This document shows positions 21,390-32,272 of a stretch of DNA of 64,000 nt, in pieces. The stretch is from NCBI GenBank assembly GCA_033064195.1, contig JARBJD010000043.1:248001-312000 (forward strand). Reading direction: 5' to 3'. The stretch's first letter is position 1. Each line of letters starts with the position of its first letter. The notes beneath the pieces were generated by a model, which saw only the letters and a program-made list of their open reading frames with translations, was not told the DNA's origin and searched no databases. The stretch comes from Blattamonas nauphoetae. Lineage: Eukaryota > Preaxostyla > Oxymonadida. A program made the position numbers and the translations under genes.

Positions 21390-21731
21390 TCACAAATCTG
21401 TTTTTGTACTGTCGTCAAACGAGAATGTCGATCTTCCCATCACCCGTCTCTCGATTGATGTTCCTACTCTAAATCTGAGACCGATATTACTTAGCTTGGT
21501 ATGTAATTTTCCCACACTGACCATGTTTTTCCCTTTTCTTGTCCATGGATGACACTTCAGGCTGTTCTGAAACGTCTCCCAATAGCTATCAATTTTCTCT
21601 TCAACATCAGCTCTGTTTCTAAAAATATTCACAACGATCCACGCTCTTCTCTTCCCTTCTACCGCTTTCGTATCGTCAACACACATTTCTTCATCCAAAT
21701 CGTCATCATATCTCGAATGAAGAAACGACAA
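21390..21731 (-). CDS. Unknown coding stretch inside the Mutator-like element
   Basis: The minus-strand sequence has an acidic RYDDDLDEEMCVDD followed by RRAWIVVNIFRNRADVEEKI, then a basic part. More open sequence upstream (about 21,790-21,905) may be an earlier exon, preceded by a TTTCAG acceptor. It could be part of a transposase or a captured host exon. I see no catalytic triad that would decide. Confidence 0.35.
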   Translation of the reverse strand: MSFLHSRYDDDLDEEMCVDDTKAVEGKRRAWIVVNIFRNRADVEEKIDSYWETFQNSLKCHPWTRKGKNMVSVGKLHTKLSNIGLRFRVGTSIERRVMGRSTFSFDDSTKTDL

Positions 21732-22024
21732 TGTATCTTGCTTTTGCTGGCATCAATTTCTGTATATTATTGTTTGTCGCATTAAATTTCACATATTTCT
21801 TCGATATCTCTCTCCATACAACAGTCAAATTCTGTATATCCATCACAAGCACCACGATCTTCATGAGAATCCAATTTTGCGTTTCCTGGGTGATATCCGT
21901 CTGAAATGATCAACAAGTGATCCGGATGACCAGTAGTTTAGTATACTTCTGACAGCTTCCCCGATAAATCGCGATCGTGCTAGTTCTCATGACACTCGTC
22001 AGGATTTCGTTCTGATATTGGCGT

Positions 22025-22587
22025 TTGGTTCCTCATTTCCGTGAAAATGAAACACCACCATCTCCTGCTCCAACTTTTAATACGTTGCTCACTCACAAGT
22101 CAAAAACTGCGGAAGAAATGATGATCCTCCCTCCTTCATCGTTACGTGCTCTCCATCCGGTGTATACCCCACCTATTGTCATTAAGCCGACGTCTCCACT
22201 CGCAAGCAGCTATGGGGGGATGTCAGGTCGACCAGCATGGAGTCAAAGAACACGCAGGCCAATTCTGTTCTGGAAGCTGTCGAGCAGAAAAAGAAGAACA
22301 ATCAAAAGTTTTCGGACTTCGTCACAAACGCACGGCAGGAGCGCAGCCTCAGCAAGAAAGGCGTCAATGCAGGACTCGTTCGCACCGTCGGAAGGAGCAC
22401 GGCTGAGAAATCACTCTTCACGACGATCTCCGACCAACTGGACACTGATGCCCCCGAACCTCTCGTTCCTCGCCAAGCAGAACAGCATCCCCTCGTGAAA
22501 CACAAATACAAGCCAAATGCAACCACAGCCATCGACAAGAAGTCAGCACGGTCTCTCAACATCTCCAACGACATCACAGCCAGATAA
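22025..22587 (+). CDS. Cargo gene fragment in the Mutator-like element
   Basis: Two plus-strand frames meet near 22,235: a Pro-rich first part (SLRALHPVYTPPIVIKP) and a charged second part (SVLEAVEQKKKNNQKFSDFV ... KKSARSLNISNDITAR-TGA). They read like one protein with a one-base frame change, or two exons whose junction I cannot place. No family recognised. Its place inside the inverted repeats suggests capture from the host genome. Confidence 0.4.
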
Positions 22588-22677
22588 TGGCAGTTTTGGT
22601 TCATCTGAGTTCAATCAATCATGACAGGCGTCATCTAGATCCGGGAATTCTTTCTCAAACAATGCAAACGTGATCAA

Positions 22678-22953
22678 TCAATGTGAGCTCACGTAAAACA
22701 CACCCGCCTCGTCGCTCGACCCCTCTCTCCCCTCCAAATTTCCACAGTAACAATTCAATCCACCACTCCATTCTTTTATTCTGTGTGATACAATAGAAGC
22801 CGCTATACTGTCTACTTGTCCGCCTCCAATGCCGAAGGCCAACACACTCAATAACACTTGGTCTTTGTCGCCGTATTCGGGAATAATAGCATTATCATGG
22901 ATCACAACCAGAATTTTCAATATTTCATCCAGTGCAGTCTCTTCAAATAGCAA
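22678..22953 (-). CDS. Helical fragment in the Mutator-like element
   Basis: The minus-strand frame encodes LLFEETALDEILKILVVIHD, a hydrophobic LLSVLAFGIGGG and SHRIKEWSGGLNC. The look is ARM/HEAT-like. Start and splice sites unclear. Perhaps a second captured fragment. Confidence 0.35.
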   Translation of the reverse strand: MLFEETALDEILKILVVIHDNAIIPEYGDKDQVLLSVLAFGIGGGQVDSIAASIVSHRIKEWSGGLNCYCGNLEGREGSSDEAGVFYVSSH

Positions 22954-23699
22954 TTTGCGACAGTCATCGTTTCGGAATCACCTTGTTCAATTTATCAACT
23001 TTTTTCAATCGATTTGTTATTCTGAAAGATGTGTGAGAGTAAATCAGTCCATATTGAAGTTTTCTGACACAATAACCAGCCATAAATTCGAACAGAAACA
23101 ACAAAAGTTTAGATCTGCGTGTATCCATTTGGATCTGCGCGTATCCGGTTTTTTGGATCTGCGCGTAGCGAAAATCGGATCTGCGCCTATACTTAACCTG
23201 ATGATGCCCATGTGGTCACAGCCACGGTATGTGTGGAACTTCACGAGCGAGGTGTCTCTCAACTTGCGGGGGACTGCGGAGGGCGAGAAAAGAGGGAGAA
23301 TAAGGCGAGGGAAGGGAGAGCGAGAAGAACGGCAAGAAAGGGCTCAGAACGAGATGGGACGGATGTGAGACACACCGCTGAGTGAAACAGTCGGGACTGT
23401 GCCGTCGCCATCCACGTAGTAATCAGAATGTGTGTCCGACCACCAGCACGGATTGGTGGCGTTCAGAATCACACCAGCTGTGGTATTCACACCTAACGAC
23501 GACGAAGAAGCGCAGAACAGAAGGAGACACGAATGACTGGCAGGAAAGACAAAAAAGATGGAGAAAGATGGAAAAAGATCCATACCGAACAAGGTTGGAC
23601 TTGGGAGAAAACGACTATTTCACAGCGATATGCAAAGATGAAGTGAGATGAAGGGATGAATGAGAGTGAAGTGACATGGGTTCGGGAGTTAATAAACCT

Positions 23700-26384
23700 T
23701 CACCAGACGACATCGACATTCCATGCCATCTTGACCCTGAATCGCTTTAAATCATATTGGATGCCCCGATTGGTATTCGTTTTCATTCCCACCACTCGAA
23801 GCTCGAGGGTGTCGTCACGACCTTCTTCTCTCAAACGCACTTCTCGTCTCTTCTGCCGCTCTGGTTTGCATTGCCTCCATTCTGAAGTTCTGTGTCCGAT
23901 GCTCCCGAGGATCATCTGACAATTGGTTTCTGTCTCCATCTCGACCATCGTTCGCATTTCATATTTCACAAGTTCTGACACGAAGTCGGCGTTGTGTTCT
24001 TCTGATCGAAGTTCCATGTGACTGATGTCGTTGTGGATACTACAGAGACAACACTCGAGTCGATTTTGATCTGTTTTACCCAGAACGAGTTTGTGGGAGT
24101 TGTTGAACATGAACACGATGAAATGTTTGGCTGGCTCGAACACAGAACCACGAATGAGAGGATATTGTTCGAATTCTTCTTCACCCCATCCAATCGGCTC
24201 AAGCATGTATAAGATGAAAATTGTGAGATGAAAAAGAGTGTTTGACACAGAGAGAGGAAGAGAAACAAAATCGATTGTTTCAAGCATCCTCCCAACGAGT
24301 TTCACTCTCATGAACTTTTCTTTCAGACTTTTAAATTCAATGACGATGCTTGTGATGGTCTGAAGAGTGGAGCTTCTGATACTGTCATGATTGAGCTTGA
24401 GAGAGTTGAGAATGAGTTCTTGGAACGATGAATCGCTGAGGAATCTTGTTTGGAAGGATGAAAAAATGGAATCATCGATTTTGAAGGCGATCCAGCTGAG
24501 GAAATCCCATCCTTGACGCACAAATGTTTCACACTCATTTCGAAGGTGTTTGAGAGATTCAATCGTTTGTATGTCATCATCAGAAATCAATGGAGTCGTT
24601 GGAGAAGAGTCGGAGGGAAGAGAAGCGATGAGATTGTCGATGCTTGAAATGTTCGTGAGAATCGTTTGGAGAGCTTCCTTCACACAAAGATTCAAGTCTC
24701 GAATAATCTTAGGATAAACCTGAAATGACAAGAAATGAAGAAAAAAGTGAAAAAAACATACTTTGATTCGTGTTGCCTTCAAACGAAGAGTTGTGACTTT
24801 GAATAAATCACAACAGAAGTGAAGGGAACGGGTGAAGTTGAATGGATCATCATTCGTAAGTTGGACGTATTTTTGGAGGTGTGAAGGATCGGCTGGGATA
24901 ATTGCTTGGAATTCTGAGATCACAATTCGGAGTTTCTTTGGCAGAGCTCTCAGGAATGAGAGACCAGAATATTGTTGGTGTGGGGAAGATGACGGGAAGA
25001 TGGGTCTGGGTAGAAGAGTCAGAGCACGTGGATCTCGTTTGGTGACACAGTGAAGTGCCTCAAGAGAAACATAGGCGATTCTGAGATGAGGGAAGAGAGA
25101 AACTCGAGCCAAGGTGGCAATCACAGCAGGTGGAGGCGATGAATTCCCGATTTTGTTGAATGTGAAAAGAATAAAGTGTTTGCGTTGGAGAAAAAGCGAG
25201 TTGACGATTTCAGGTTCGAAGAAGAGTGATTCCATGCAAGAACAACACTGAGAACAAATGAAGAAGAAGAAAGAATGAAACACACTGATTCCAATGCAGG
25301 ACATTTAGACCAATTTCGGAAGTTGGTGATGATGAAAGAAGGGATTTTTGATGAAAGCGAAGAGCGAACGAACGAGGGCGATTTCGAATCTGAAAGAAAG
25401 GAAATGAACATCCATCATCACAAACAAGAAAATCACAAACAAAGAATCGAAATCAATTTCATCAGTTCTGCCTGAAAAGCGAGAATGAACAAAAGTGAAA
25501 AGAAAGACCAGAATTCCAGATGAGCGAGGTCTACAACACAATGGAGACAGAAACGGACACCAATCATCAGGCATCTGAGTAGTCCCATCAAAATAGGTAA
25601 AACTGGGATCAATTGATGTCAGTGCCTAAATTTGGACTGAGATCAAATTTCAACTCTTTTCCTTTGAGATTTTCTCATTATCACTTCATTAATCATGTTC
25701 AATTCACTTCTTGTTTTCACATAATGCTCTTCAATATTTCAGACAGCTCTTATTTCCCAAAAACACGCACGATCACAATCACCAACACTTCTTTTTTCGA
25801 TGTATTCCCTTCATTGACTTTAGTCAGTGAGAAAAAACCATCAAAGAAGACATAATAACGCATTATCGACTTGTTTTTATAATTATTGTTGTAGAACAAA
25901 CTGAAACAGCAGCACCCAAAGTTTGCATTTTCATGATCTATGAAGTGACCATTTTCCTTTTTACTTTTTTTTCCATTCAAATATCATATATAAGAAGACT
26001 TTTTTGAAATGAAAGAAACGAAATGGTATTGTAGGTATTTAGTGGGATCAGATCCGACTGGGATCACTGGGATCAAATCAGAAGCCTGCCAATCATCAAA
26101 ACTGTCATCGGTCTCACTTTCTGAAACACATCCAAACAGACACCAAGAACACGATCAAGAAAACAAAATCGCACACCGGTCGCCACTTTCTGGAGCTCTC
26201 GGAGTGTGTCCATGAGAACGTCTTTATTATTACATTTCAATCTTTTTAGAAGCGATGGTCCGTCAAAGAGAGAGCAAAAGAAAGAGAAAAGTCTCGAGAG
26301 AGAATGGAATGGATTCCATTTGCTTTTGCGATTCACATGACTGGGTGCATGATCCACGTACAATTTAGACTGTTGCCCTCCCAT
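23700..26384 (-). CDS. Family 2 acylated ARM-like protein, copy 1 (interrupted)
   Basis: Six exons by comparison with copies 2 and 3: 26,175-26,384; 26,088-26,120; 25,441-25,471; 25,286-25,389; 24,762-25,247; 23,700-24,719. The N-terminus MGGQQSKLYV fits an N-myristoylation signal. Then come SLLKRLKCNNKDVLMDTLRE, an ARM-type helix pair, and long alpha-helical sequence to the C-terminus. Intron 5 (24,720-24,761, 42 bp) is in frame without a stop, so it could be retained without breaking the frame. Exon 2 is split at its 3' edge by the 519 bp element at 25,570-26,088, so normal splicing is probably lost. The downstream flank is shared with copies 2 and 3 until about 23,590, where it meets the LCAT-like exon. 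Confidence 0.7.
25570..26088. mobile_element. 519 bp non-autonomous DNA element
   Basis: Comparison with copies 2 and 3 shows a clean insertion. CCAATCATCA stands on both sides (25,560-25,569 and 26,089-26,098) and once in the empty copies. Ends read GGCATCTGAG and, reverse complemented, CAGGCTTCTG (GGCAGGCTTC if the repeat is taken as 8 bp), a weak inverted similarity. TGGGATCA-type motifs repeat near both ends and the centre is AT-rich without coding sequence. It looks like a MITE. Confidence 0.8.
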
Positions 26385-26666
26385 TCTATACTCACAAGAC
26401 AGACAAGACGCGAGTGCAAGATCGAAATAGGAAAGTATGGGTTCTCCACCAACAATCTCAAAGTGATAAAAGAACGAAAATGGACACAATCCTCAAACGA
26501 ACCATGTTGGACTTGGGAGAAAACGACTATTTCACAGCGATAAGCAAAGATGAAGTGAGACGAAGGGATGAATGAGAGTGAAGTGAGGAGGGTTCGGACA
26601 GACATGGTGCAGCTTGACACAAATCGAAGAGCGAAGCATGTTGGTTCGAAAGACAACCAACCTTCA

Positions 26667-28823
26667 TCAGAATTTGTTTACATTGAATGCCATCTTGACC
26701 CTGAATCGCTTTAAATCATCCCGTATGCGCTGATCGGTAATCGTTTCCATTCCCACCACTCGAAGCTCGAGGGCATCGTCCCACCCTTCTTCTCTCAAAA
26801 GCACTTCTCGTCTCTTCTGCCGCTCCGGTTTGTTTCGATTCCATTCGTTTGTTTTGTTCAACATGCTCTCGAGGATCATCAGACAATTACTTTCTTTCTC
26901 CATCTCCACCATCGTTCGCATTTCATATTTCACAAGCTCTGACACCAAGTCGCCGTCTTGTTTGTCTGGTCGAAGTTCCATGCCGCTGACGTGGTTGTGG
27001 ATACGACAGAGATTGTAATCAAGTCTAGTTTTGCTTTCTTTCCTCAGAACGAGTTTGCTGGAGTTCTTGAACATGAACACGATGAATTGTTTGGCTGGCT
27101 CGAACACAGAAACACGAATGAGACGATATTGTTCGAAGCGTATCTGTCTTTCCACGCCAATCGGAATAAACATGCGATCGATGAAATCGGTGAGTTGGAG
27201 AAGAGTTTGGGATTCCGAGAGAGGAAGCGAAACAAAATCGACTGTTTCAAACATCCTCCCAACGAGTTTCACTTTCACGAACTTTTCTTTCAGATGGTCA
27301 AACTGCGCAGCGATGCTCGTGATGGCCATCAACACAAGTCTACTGGTGTCTTGGGACTGGAGCTTTAGAGAGTTGAGAACGAGGTCAGGGAAGGATGGAT
27401 CATCGAGGAGAATTGTGTGGGAGGATGGATAATAGGGATATGAGATTTCTAAGGCGATCCAGCCGATGAAATCCCATCCTTGACGCACAAATTTGACACA
27501 CTCATTTCGAAGGTGATTCAGTGATTCAATCGTTTGCATGTGAACTCCAGAAATCAATGGAACGGTTGGAGAAGAGTCGGAGGGAAGAGAAGCGATGAGA
27601 TCGTCGATGTTCGAAATGGTCGTGAGAATCTGTGTGAGAACCTCTTTCAAAAAGAGATTCAATTCCCGAAGAATCTTAGGATCAACCTGAAATGGTGAGG
27701 AATGAGGAAAAAATGGAAAAAAACACACTTTGATTCGTGTCGCAAGCAAACGAAAAGATGCGACTTTGAATAAACCACAACAGAAGTGAAGGGAACAGGT
27801 GATGAGTAATTGACCATATTTCGTGAGTTGGACGTATTTTTGGAGGTGTGAAGGATCGGCTGGGATAATTGCTTGGAATTCTGAGATCACAATTCGGAGT
27901 TTCTTTGGCAGAGCTCTCAGGAATGAGAAACCAGAATATTGTTGGTGTGGGGAAGATGACGGGAAGATGGGTCTGGGTAGAAGAGTCAGAGCACGTGGAT
28001 CTCGTTTGACGGCACAGTGAAGAGCCTCAAGCGAAACATAGGCGATTCTGAGATGAGGGAAGAGAGAAATTCGGGCCAAGGTGGCAATCACAGCAGGTGG
28101 AGGCGATGAATTCCCGATTTTGTTGAATGTGAAAAGAATAAAGTGTTTGCGTTGGAGAAAAAGCGAGTTGACGATTTCAGGTTCGAAGAGAAGAGATTCC
28201 ATGCAAGAACAACACTGAAAACAAATGAAGAAGAATAAAGAATGAAACACACTGATTCCAATGCAGGACATTTAGACCAATTTCGGAAGTTGGTGATGAT
28301 GAAAGAAGGGATTTTAGAGGAAAGCGAAAAGCGAACGAACGATGGCGATTTCGAATCTGAAAGAAAGCAAGAAAGTCATCCATCATCACAAACAAGAAAA
28401 TCACAAACAAAGAATCGAAATCAATTTCATCAGTTCTGCCTGAAAAGCGAGAATGAACAAAAGTGAAAAGAAAGACCAGAATTCCAGATGAGCGAGGTCT
28501 ACAACACAATGGAGACAGAAACGGACACCAATCATCAAAACTGTCATCGGTCTCACTTTCTGAAACACATCCAAACAGACACCAAGAACACGATCAAGAA
28601 AACAAAATCGCACACCGGTCGCCACTTTCTGGAGCTCTCGGAGTGTGTCCATGAGAACGTCTTTATTATTACATTTCAATCTTTTTAGAAGCGATGGTCC
28701 GTCAAAGAGAGAGCAAAAGAAAGAGAAAAGTCTCGAGAGAGAATGGAATGGATTCCATTTGCTTTTGCGATTCACATGACTGGGTGCATGATCCACGTTC
28801 GATTTAGACAGTTGTGCTCCCAT
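26667..28823 (-). CDS. Family 2 acylated ARM-like protein, copy 2
   Basis: A six-exon gene: 28,614-28,823; 28,527-28,559; 28,409-28,439; 28,253-28,356; 27,729-28,214; 26,667-27,686. Introns are 54, 87, 52, 38 and 42 bp, and all phases agree. Product about 627 residues. MGAQLSKSN is a strong predicted N-myristoylation signal (Gly2, Ser6, Lys7). Residues 40-90 form an ARM-like repeat (KDVLMDTLRELQ and KVRPMTVLMIG across the first splice). The rest is helical, with conserved LLPRPIFPSSSPHQQYSG and ALPKKLRIVISEFQAIIPAD. No enzyme motif. Probably a membrane-tethered binding scaffold on the cytosolic face; the binding partner is unknown. Confidence 0.8.
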
Positions 28824-29097
28824 TCAATATTCACAAAACCCACAAGATGCGAGAGGGATGTCCAAATATGAAAGTATGGGTTCGTATTCAAACTTCTGAA
28901 AGAGACAAAATATCGAAACTGGACACAACTCATTCAGTTCTGTCGGTTTACATTCCTTCAGGAACCATGCTGGACTTGGGAGAAAACGACTATTTCACAG
29001 CGATAAGCAAAGATGAAGTGAGATGAAGGGATGAATGAGAGTGAAGTGATGAGTGTTTGGTCAGGCGAGTTGCCGCCTGGCAGACGACGAACATTCA

Positions 29098-31255
29098 TCA
29101 GAGCTCGTCCGCATTTAAAGCCAGCTCGGTTCTGAATTGTCGTACGAGTCTCTTCATTTCAAGATCTTTGAACTTCTCGATCCCCACCACTCGCAGTTCC
29201 AATGTTTCGTCACTACCTTCTTCTCTCAAACGCACTTCTCGTCTCTTCTGCCGCTCTGGATTGCATTGCCTCCATTCTGAAGTCCTGTTCCAGATGCTCT
29301 CGAAGACAATCTGAAAATGGTATTTGTTCTCCATCTCGATCATCGTTCGCATTTCAAATTCCACAAGTTCTGACACGAAGTCGGCGTCGTGTTCGTCTGA
29401 GCGCAGTTCCATGTTTTTGACGTGACGGTGGATCAGACAGAGATTGAAGTCAAGTCGAGTTCTGTTTTCTTTCCTCAGAACGAGTTTGTGGGAGTTGTTG
29501 AACATGAATACGATGAATGGTTTGGCTGGCTCGTAGACAGAAACACGAATGACACGATACTGTTCGAAACGTGTGTGTTCATTTTCTCCGATCGGCTCAA
29601 ACAAAATGGTGATGATTTTGGTGAGTTCGAAAAGAGTGTTGGACTCCGAGAGAGGAAGAGAAACAAAATCGACTGTTTCAAACATTCTCCCAACGAGCGT
29701 CACTCTCGTTAACTTTTCTTTCATCCGTTGATTGTCAGAAACGATGTTTGCGATGGTTTGAAGAGGGCTTCTTCTGACATCTGGGTGGTTGAGCTTGAGA
29801 GTGTTGAGAATGAGGTCGGGGAAGGATGGATCGTCGAGAAGAATTGTTTGGAAGGATTGATAATAGGGATATGTGAGTTCTAAGGCGATCCAGCTGAAGA
29901 AATCCCATCCTTTGCGGACAAATTCTTCACACTCATTTCGAAGGTGTTTGAGAGATTCAATCGTTTGGAAGTCAACTCCAGATATCAATGGAATGGTTGG
30001 AGAAGAGTCGGAGGGAAGGGAAGCGATGATATTGTCGAGTTTTGAGATGTCCGTGAAAATTGATGGGAGAGCTTCTTTCATAAAGAGAATCAATTCTCGA
30101 AGAATCTTACGATCATCCTGCAATGGTCAGGAATGAAGAAAAGAGTCAGAACATACTGCGTTGTGTGGAGTGACAAGCAAGAGAACAGGTGGGACGATGA
30201 AGGATAATGAACAGAAATGAAGGGAACGGGTGAAGATGAATGGATAATCATTCGTGAGTTGGACGTATTTCTGGAGATGTGAAGGATCGGCTGGGATATT
30301 TGCTTGGAATTCGGAGAAGACAATTCGGAGTTTCTTTGGCAGAGCTCTCAGGAATGAGAAACCAGAATATTGTTGGTGTGGGGAAGATGATGGGAAGATG
30401 GGTCTGGGTAGAAGAGTCAGAGCATACCGATCCCGTTTGATGACACAAAACAGAGAATCGAGAGAGTTGCAGGCGATTCTGAGATGAGGGAAGAGAGAAA
30501 GACGCGCTAAAGTGGTGACAAGTGCAACTTTGGGAGAGGAATTCCCGATTTTATCGAAATTGGAAAGAATAAAGTCTTCATTTTGGAGAAAAAGTGAGTC
30601 GACGATTTCAGGTTCGAAGAAGAGTGATTCCATGCAAGAACAACACTGAGAACAAATGAGCAAGAATAAAGAATGAAACACACTGATTCCAATGCAGGAC
30701 ATTTAGACCAATTTCGGAAGTTGGTGATGATGAAAGAAGGGATTTTAGAGGAAAGCGAAAAGCGAACGAACGATGGCGATTTCGAATCTGAAAGAAAGCA
30801 AGAAAGACATCCATCATCACAAACAAGAAAACTACAAACAAAGAATCGAAATCAATTTCATCAGTTCTGCCTGAAAAGCGAGTATGAACAAAAGTGAAAA
30901 GGAGAGACCAGAAGTGCAGATGAGTGTGTTCCACAACACAATGGAGACAAAAACGGACACCAATCATCAAAATTGTCATCAGTCTCACTTTCTGAAATAC
31001 ATCAAAACAGACACCAATAACACGATCAAGAAAACAACAATACACACCAGATGCCACTTTCTGGAGGTCTCGGAGTGTGTCAACAACAATGCCTTCATCG
31101 TCACATTGCAATACTTCGAGAAGTGATAGTATGCCAAATTGAGAGCCAGAGAACGAGAATCGCTTCGAGAGAATGTGGACTGGATTCCATTTGCTTTTGA
31201 GATTCACATGACTGGGTGCATGCTCCACGTTCGATTTAGACTGTTGTGCTCCCAT
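29098..31255 (-). CDS. Family 2 acylated ARM-like protein, copy 3
   Basis: A six-exon gene: 31,046-31,255; 30,959-30,991; 30,840-30,870; 30,684-30,787; 30,157-30,645; 29,098-30,117. Introns are 54, 88, 52, 38 and 39 bp. Product about 628 residues, beginning MGAQQSKSNV (predicted myristoylation), then LLEVLQCDDEGIVVDTLRDL, an ARM-like helix. Intron 5 contains an in-frame stop here, which shows it must be spliced and supports the same intron in copies 1 and 2, where it is stop-free. It is the most divergent copy in exon 5. Exon 6 is 1,020 bp in all three genes. Confidence 0.8.
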
Positions 31256-31909
31256 TCAATATTCACAAAACCCACAAGATGCGTGAGTGAGGTCCAAATA
31301 TGAAAGTATGGGTTCGCATTCGACCATCTCAAAGCGACAAAATAGCGAGACTGGACACAATCCTCAAACGAAGATGAAATGTACAACAAAAGTTAGAGAC
31401 AATTATCACACACAATCTTCCCTCCGGCGAGCTTTTCTGCTCCCATTCCTTCGGTTGTCAGTTCCCCACTTCGAGATTGGCGGAGAGCTGTTTTTGGAGT
31501 GCCTTTCGGCATCGACGGAGCTGATTGCGTAGGAGAACGAGAAATCGGGTGTTCGTTGAGCCTTCCAAAAGCGACATCAGAACAGCGCTTTGTGGGCTTC
31601 GTCATTCCGTTCTTTCCCGCCATTGACTATCCAACTTGGGTATTGTCCAGAATCATCATCAGATCGGGATTTGCGGGATCTGTTGACTCTTCTTTTCGCT
31701 TCGAGAAAAGAACACGTCGTAGAACGGCCGTCAGCTGTTGCGTCACAAGTTATTCCATCTCAGACGATGTACCAGGCAGAGAAAGTATTGGACTGACCAA
31801 CATAGTCGGGAGTTGCTTTGGTTCTTCGATTTCGGATGGTTGAAAAGGGATCGGTTCACGAACGAGAGTAAAGACTGAGAGGAGAGTCAACGGGCGGGAT
31901 GATCAAAGA
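31256..31909. other. HEAT-gene fragment and flank sequence
   Basis: About 31,430-31,890 matches, on the minus strand, the 5' part of the decaying gene at 18,481-19,432 (for example MSLLEGS and the block around PSWIVN). The downstream two thirds of that gene are absent. No intact gene is present. Confidence 0.5.
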
Positions 31910-32270
31910 ACCAATTGTGGACGGCTGTGGAAGGGCTGAAATGTGGGATACATCTCATTTCGACGAGATAATCGCGATGTGTTTTGAGACGTCCTAAAAA
32001 GTCGAGATTGGGAAAGATAATCTGGTCACAATGCATCGTTCAGGGACGCAAGGAATTGTTTGGAGAGAGGACGGTTGACGATGTGACAGTCAAAGACAGT
32101 CGCGTTGAGAACGACCAACCCAAAACAGCAAACCATTTCTGGACGATTGGAGGCAATCCCAGAATCTGTTCATCTGCCCCAGCAATCTACGCATTCCCAA
32201 CATCCGAAGTGAGTCCACAGAAATGAGTTGGGGACATTCGAGAGAGGCGGCTTCGACGTGTCACTTGAGA
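31910..32270 (-). repeat. Conserved family 1 downstream block (copy d)
   Basis: Same block as at 17,890-18,260, downstream of copy d. Confidence 0.75.
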
Positions 32271-32272
32271 TC

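Larger units (their letters stand above)
21210..23198. mobile_element. Mutator-like DNA element, 1,989 bp, 10 bp target duplication
   Basis: TGATGATGCC flanks both ends (21,200-21,209 and 23,199-23,208). The ends are inverted repeats of about 90 bp, starting GGTTAAGTATAGGCGCAGAT, with few mismatches. Each contains the motif CGCAGATCC four times. Long inverted repeats with a 9-11 bp target duplication are typical of Mutator-like elements. I recognise no transposase. The interior holds pieces of genes on both strands, so it may be a Pack-MULE-like non-autonomous element. Confidence 0.85.
21099..23492 (-). pseudogene. LCAT/phospholipase-type gene 3' end, split by a transposon
   Basis: Two minus-strand exons remain. 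The first (23,376-23,492) encodes GVNTTAGVILNATNPCWW and YVDGDGTVPTVSLS, matching the catalytic Asp motif of lecithin:cholesterol acyltransferase/PLA2G15-type alpha/beta hydrolases. After a 102 bp GT-AG intron, the last exon (from 23,273) encodes FHTYRGCDHMGII, which supplies the catalytic His position. The exon then stops at the element 21,210-23,198. After it the frame resumes as TDAVPIAPILDIIAPTTAEE and ends in TAG at 21,099-21,101. Removing the element and one 10 bp repeat gives a continuous exon. The 5' exons with the nucleophile Ser are absent: upstream of about 23,590 the sequence is the flank of the family 2 gene. A host gene remnant. Confidence 0.75.
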
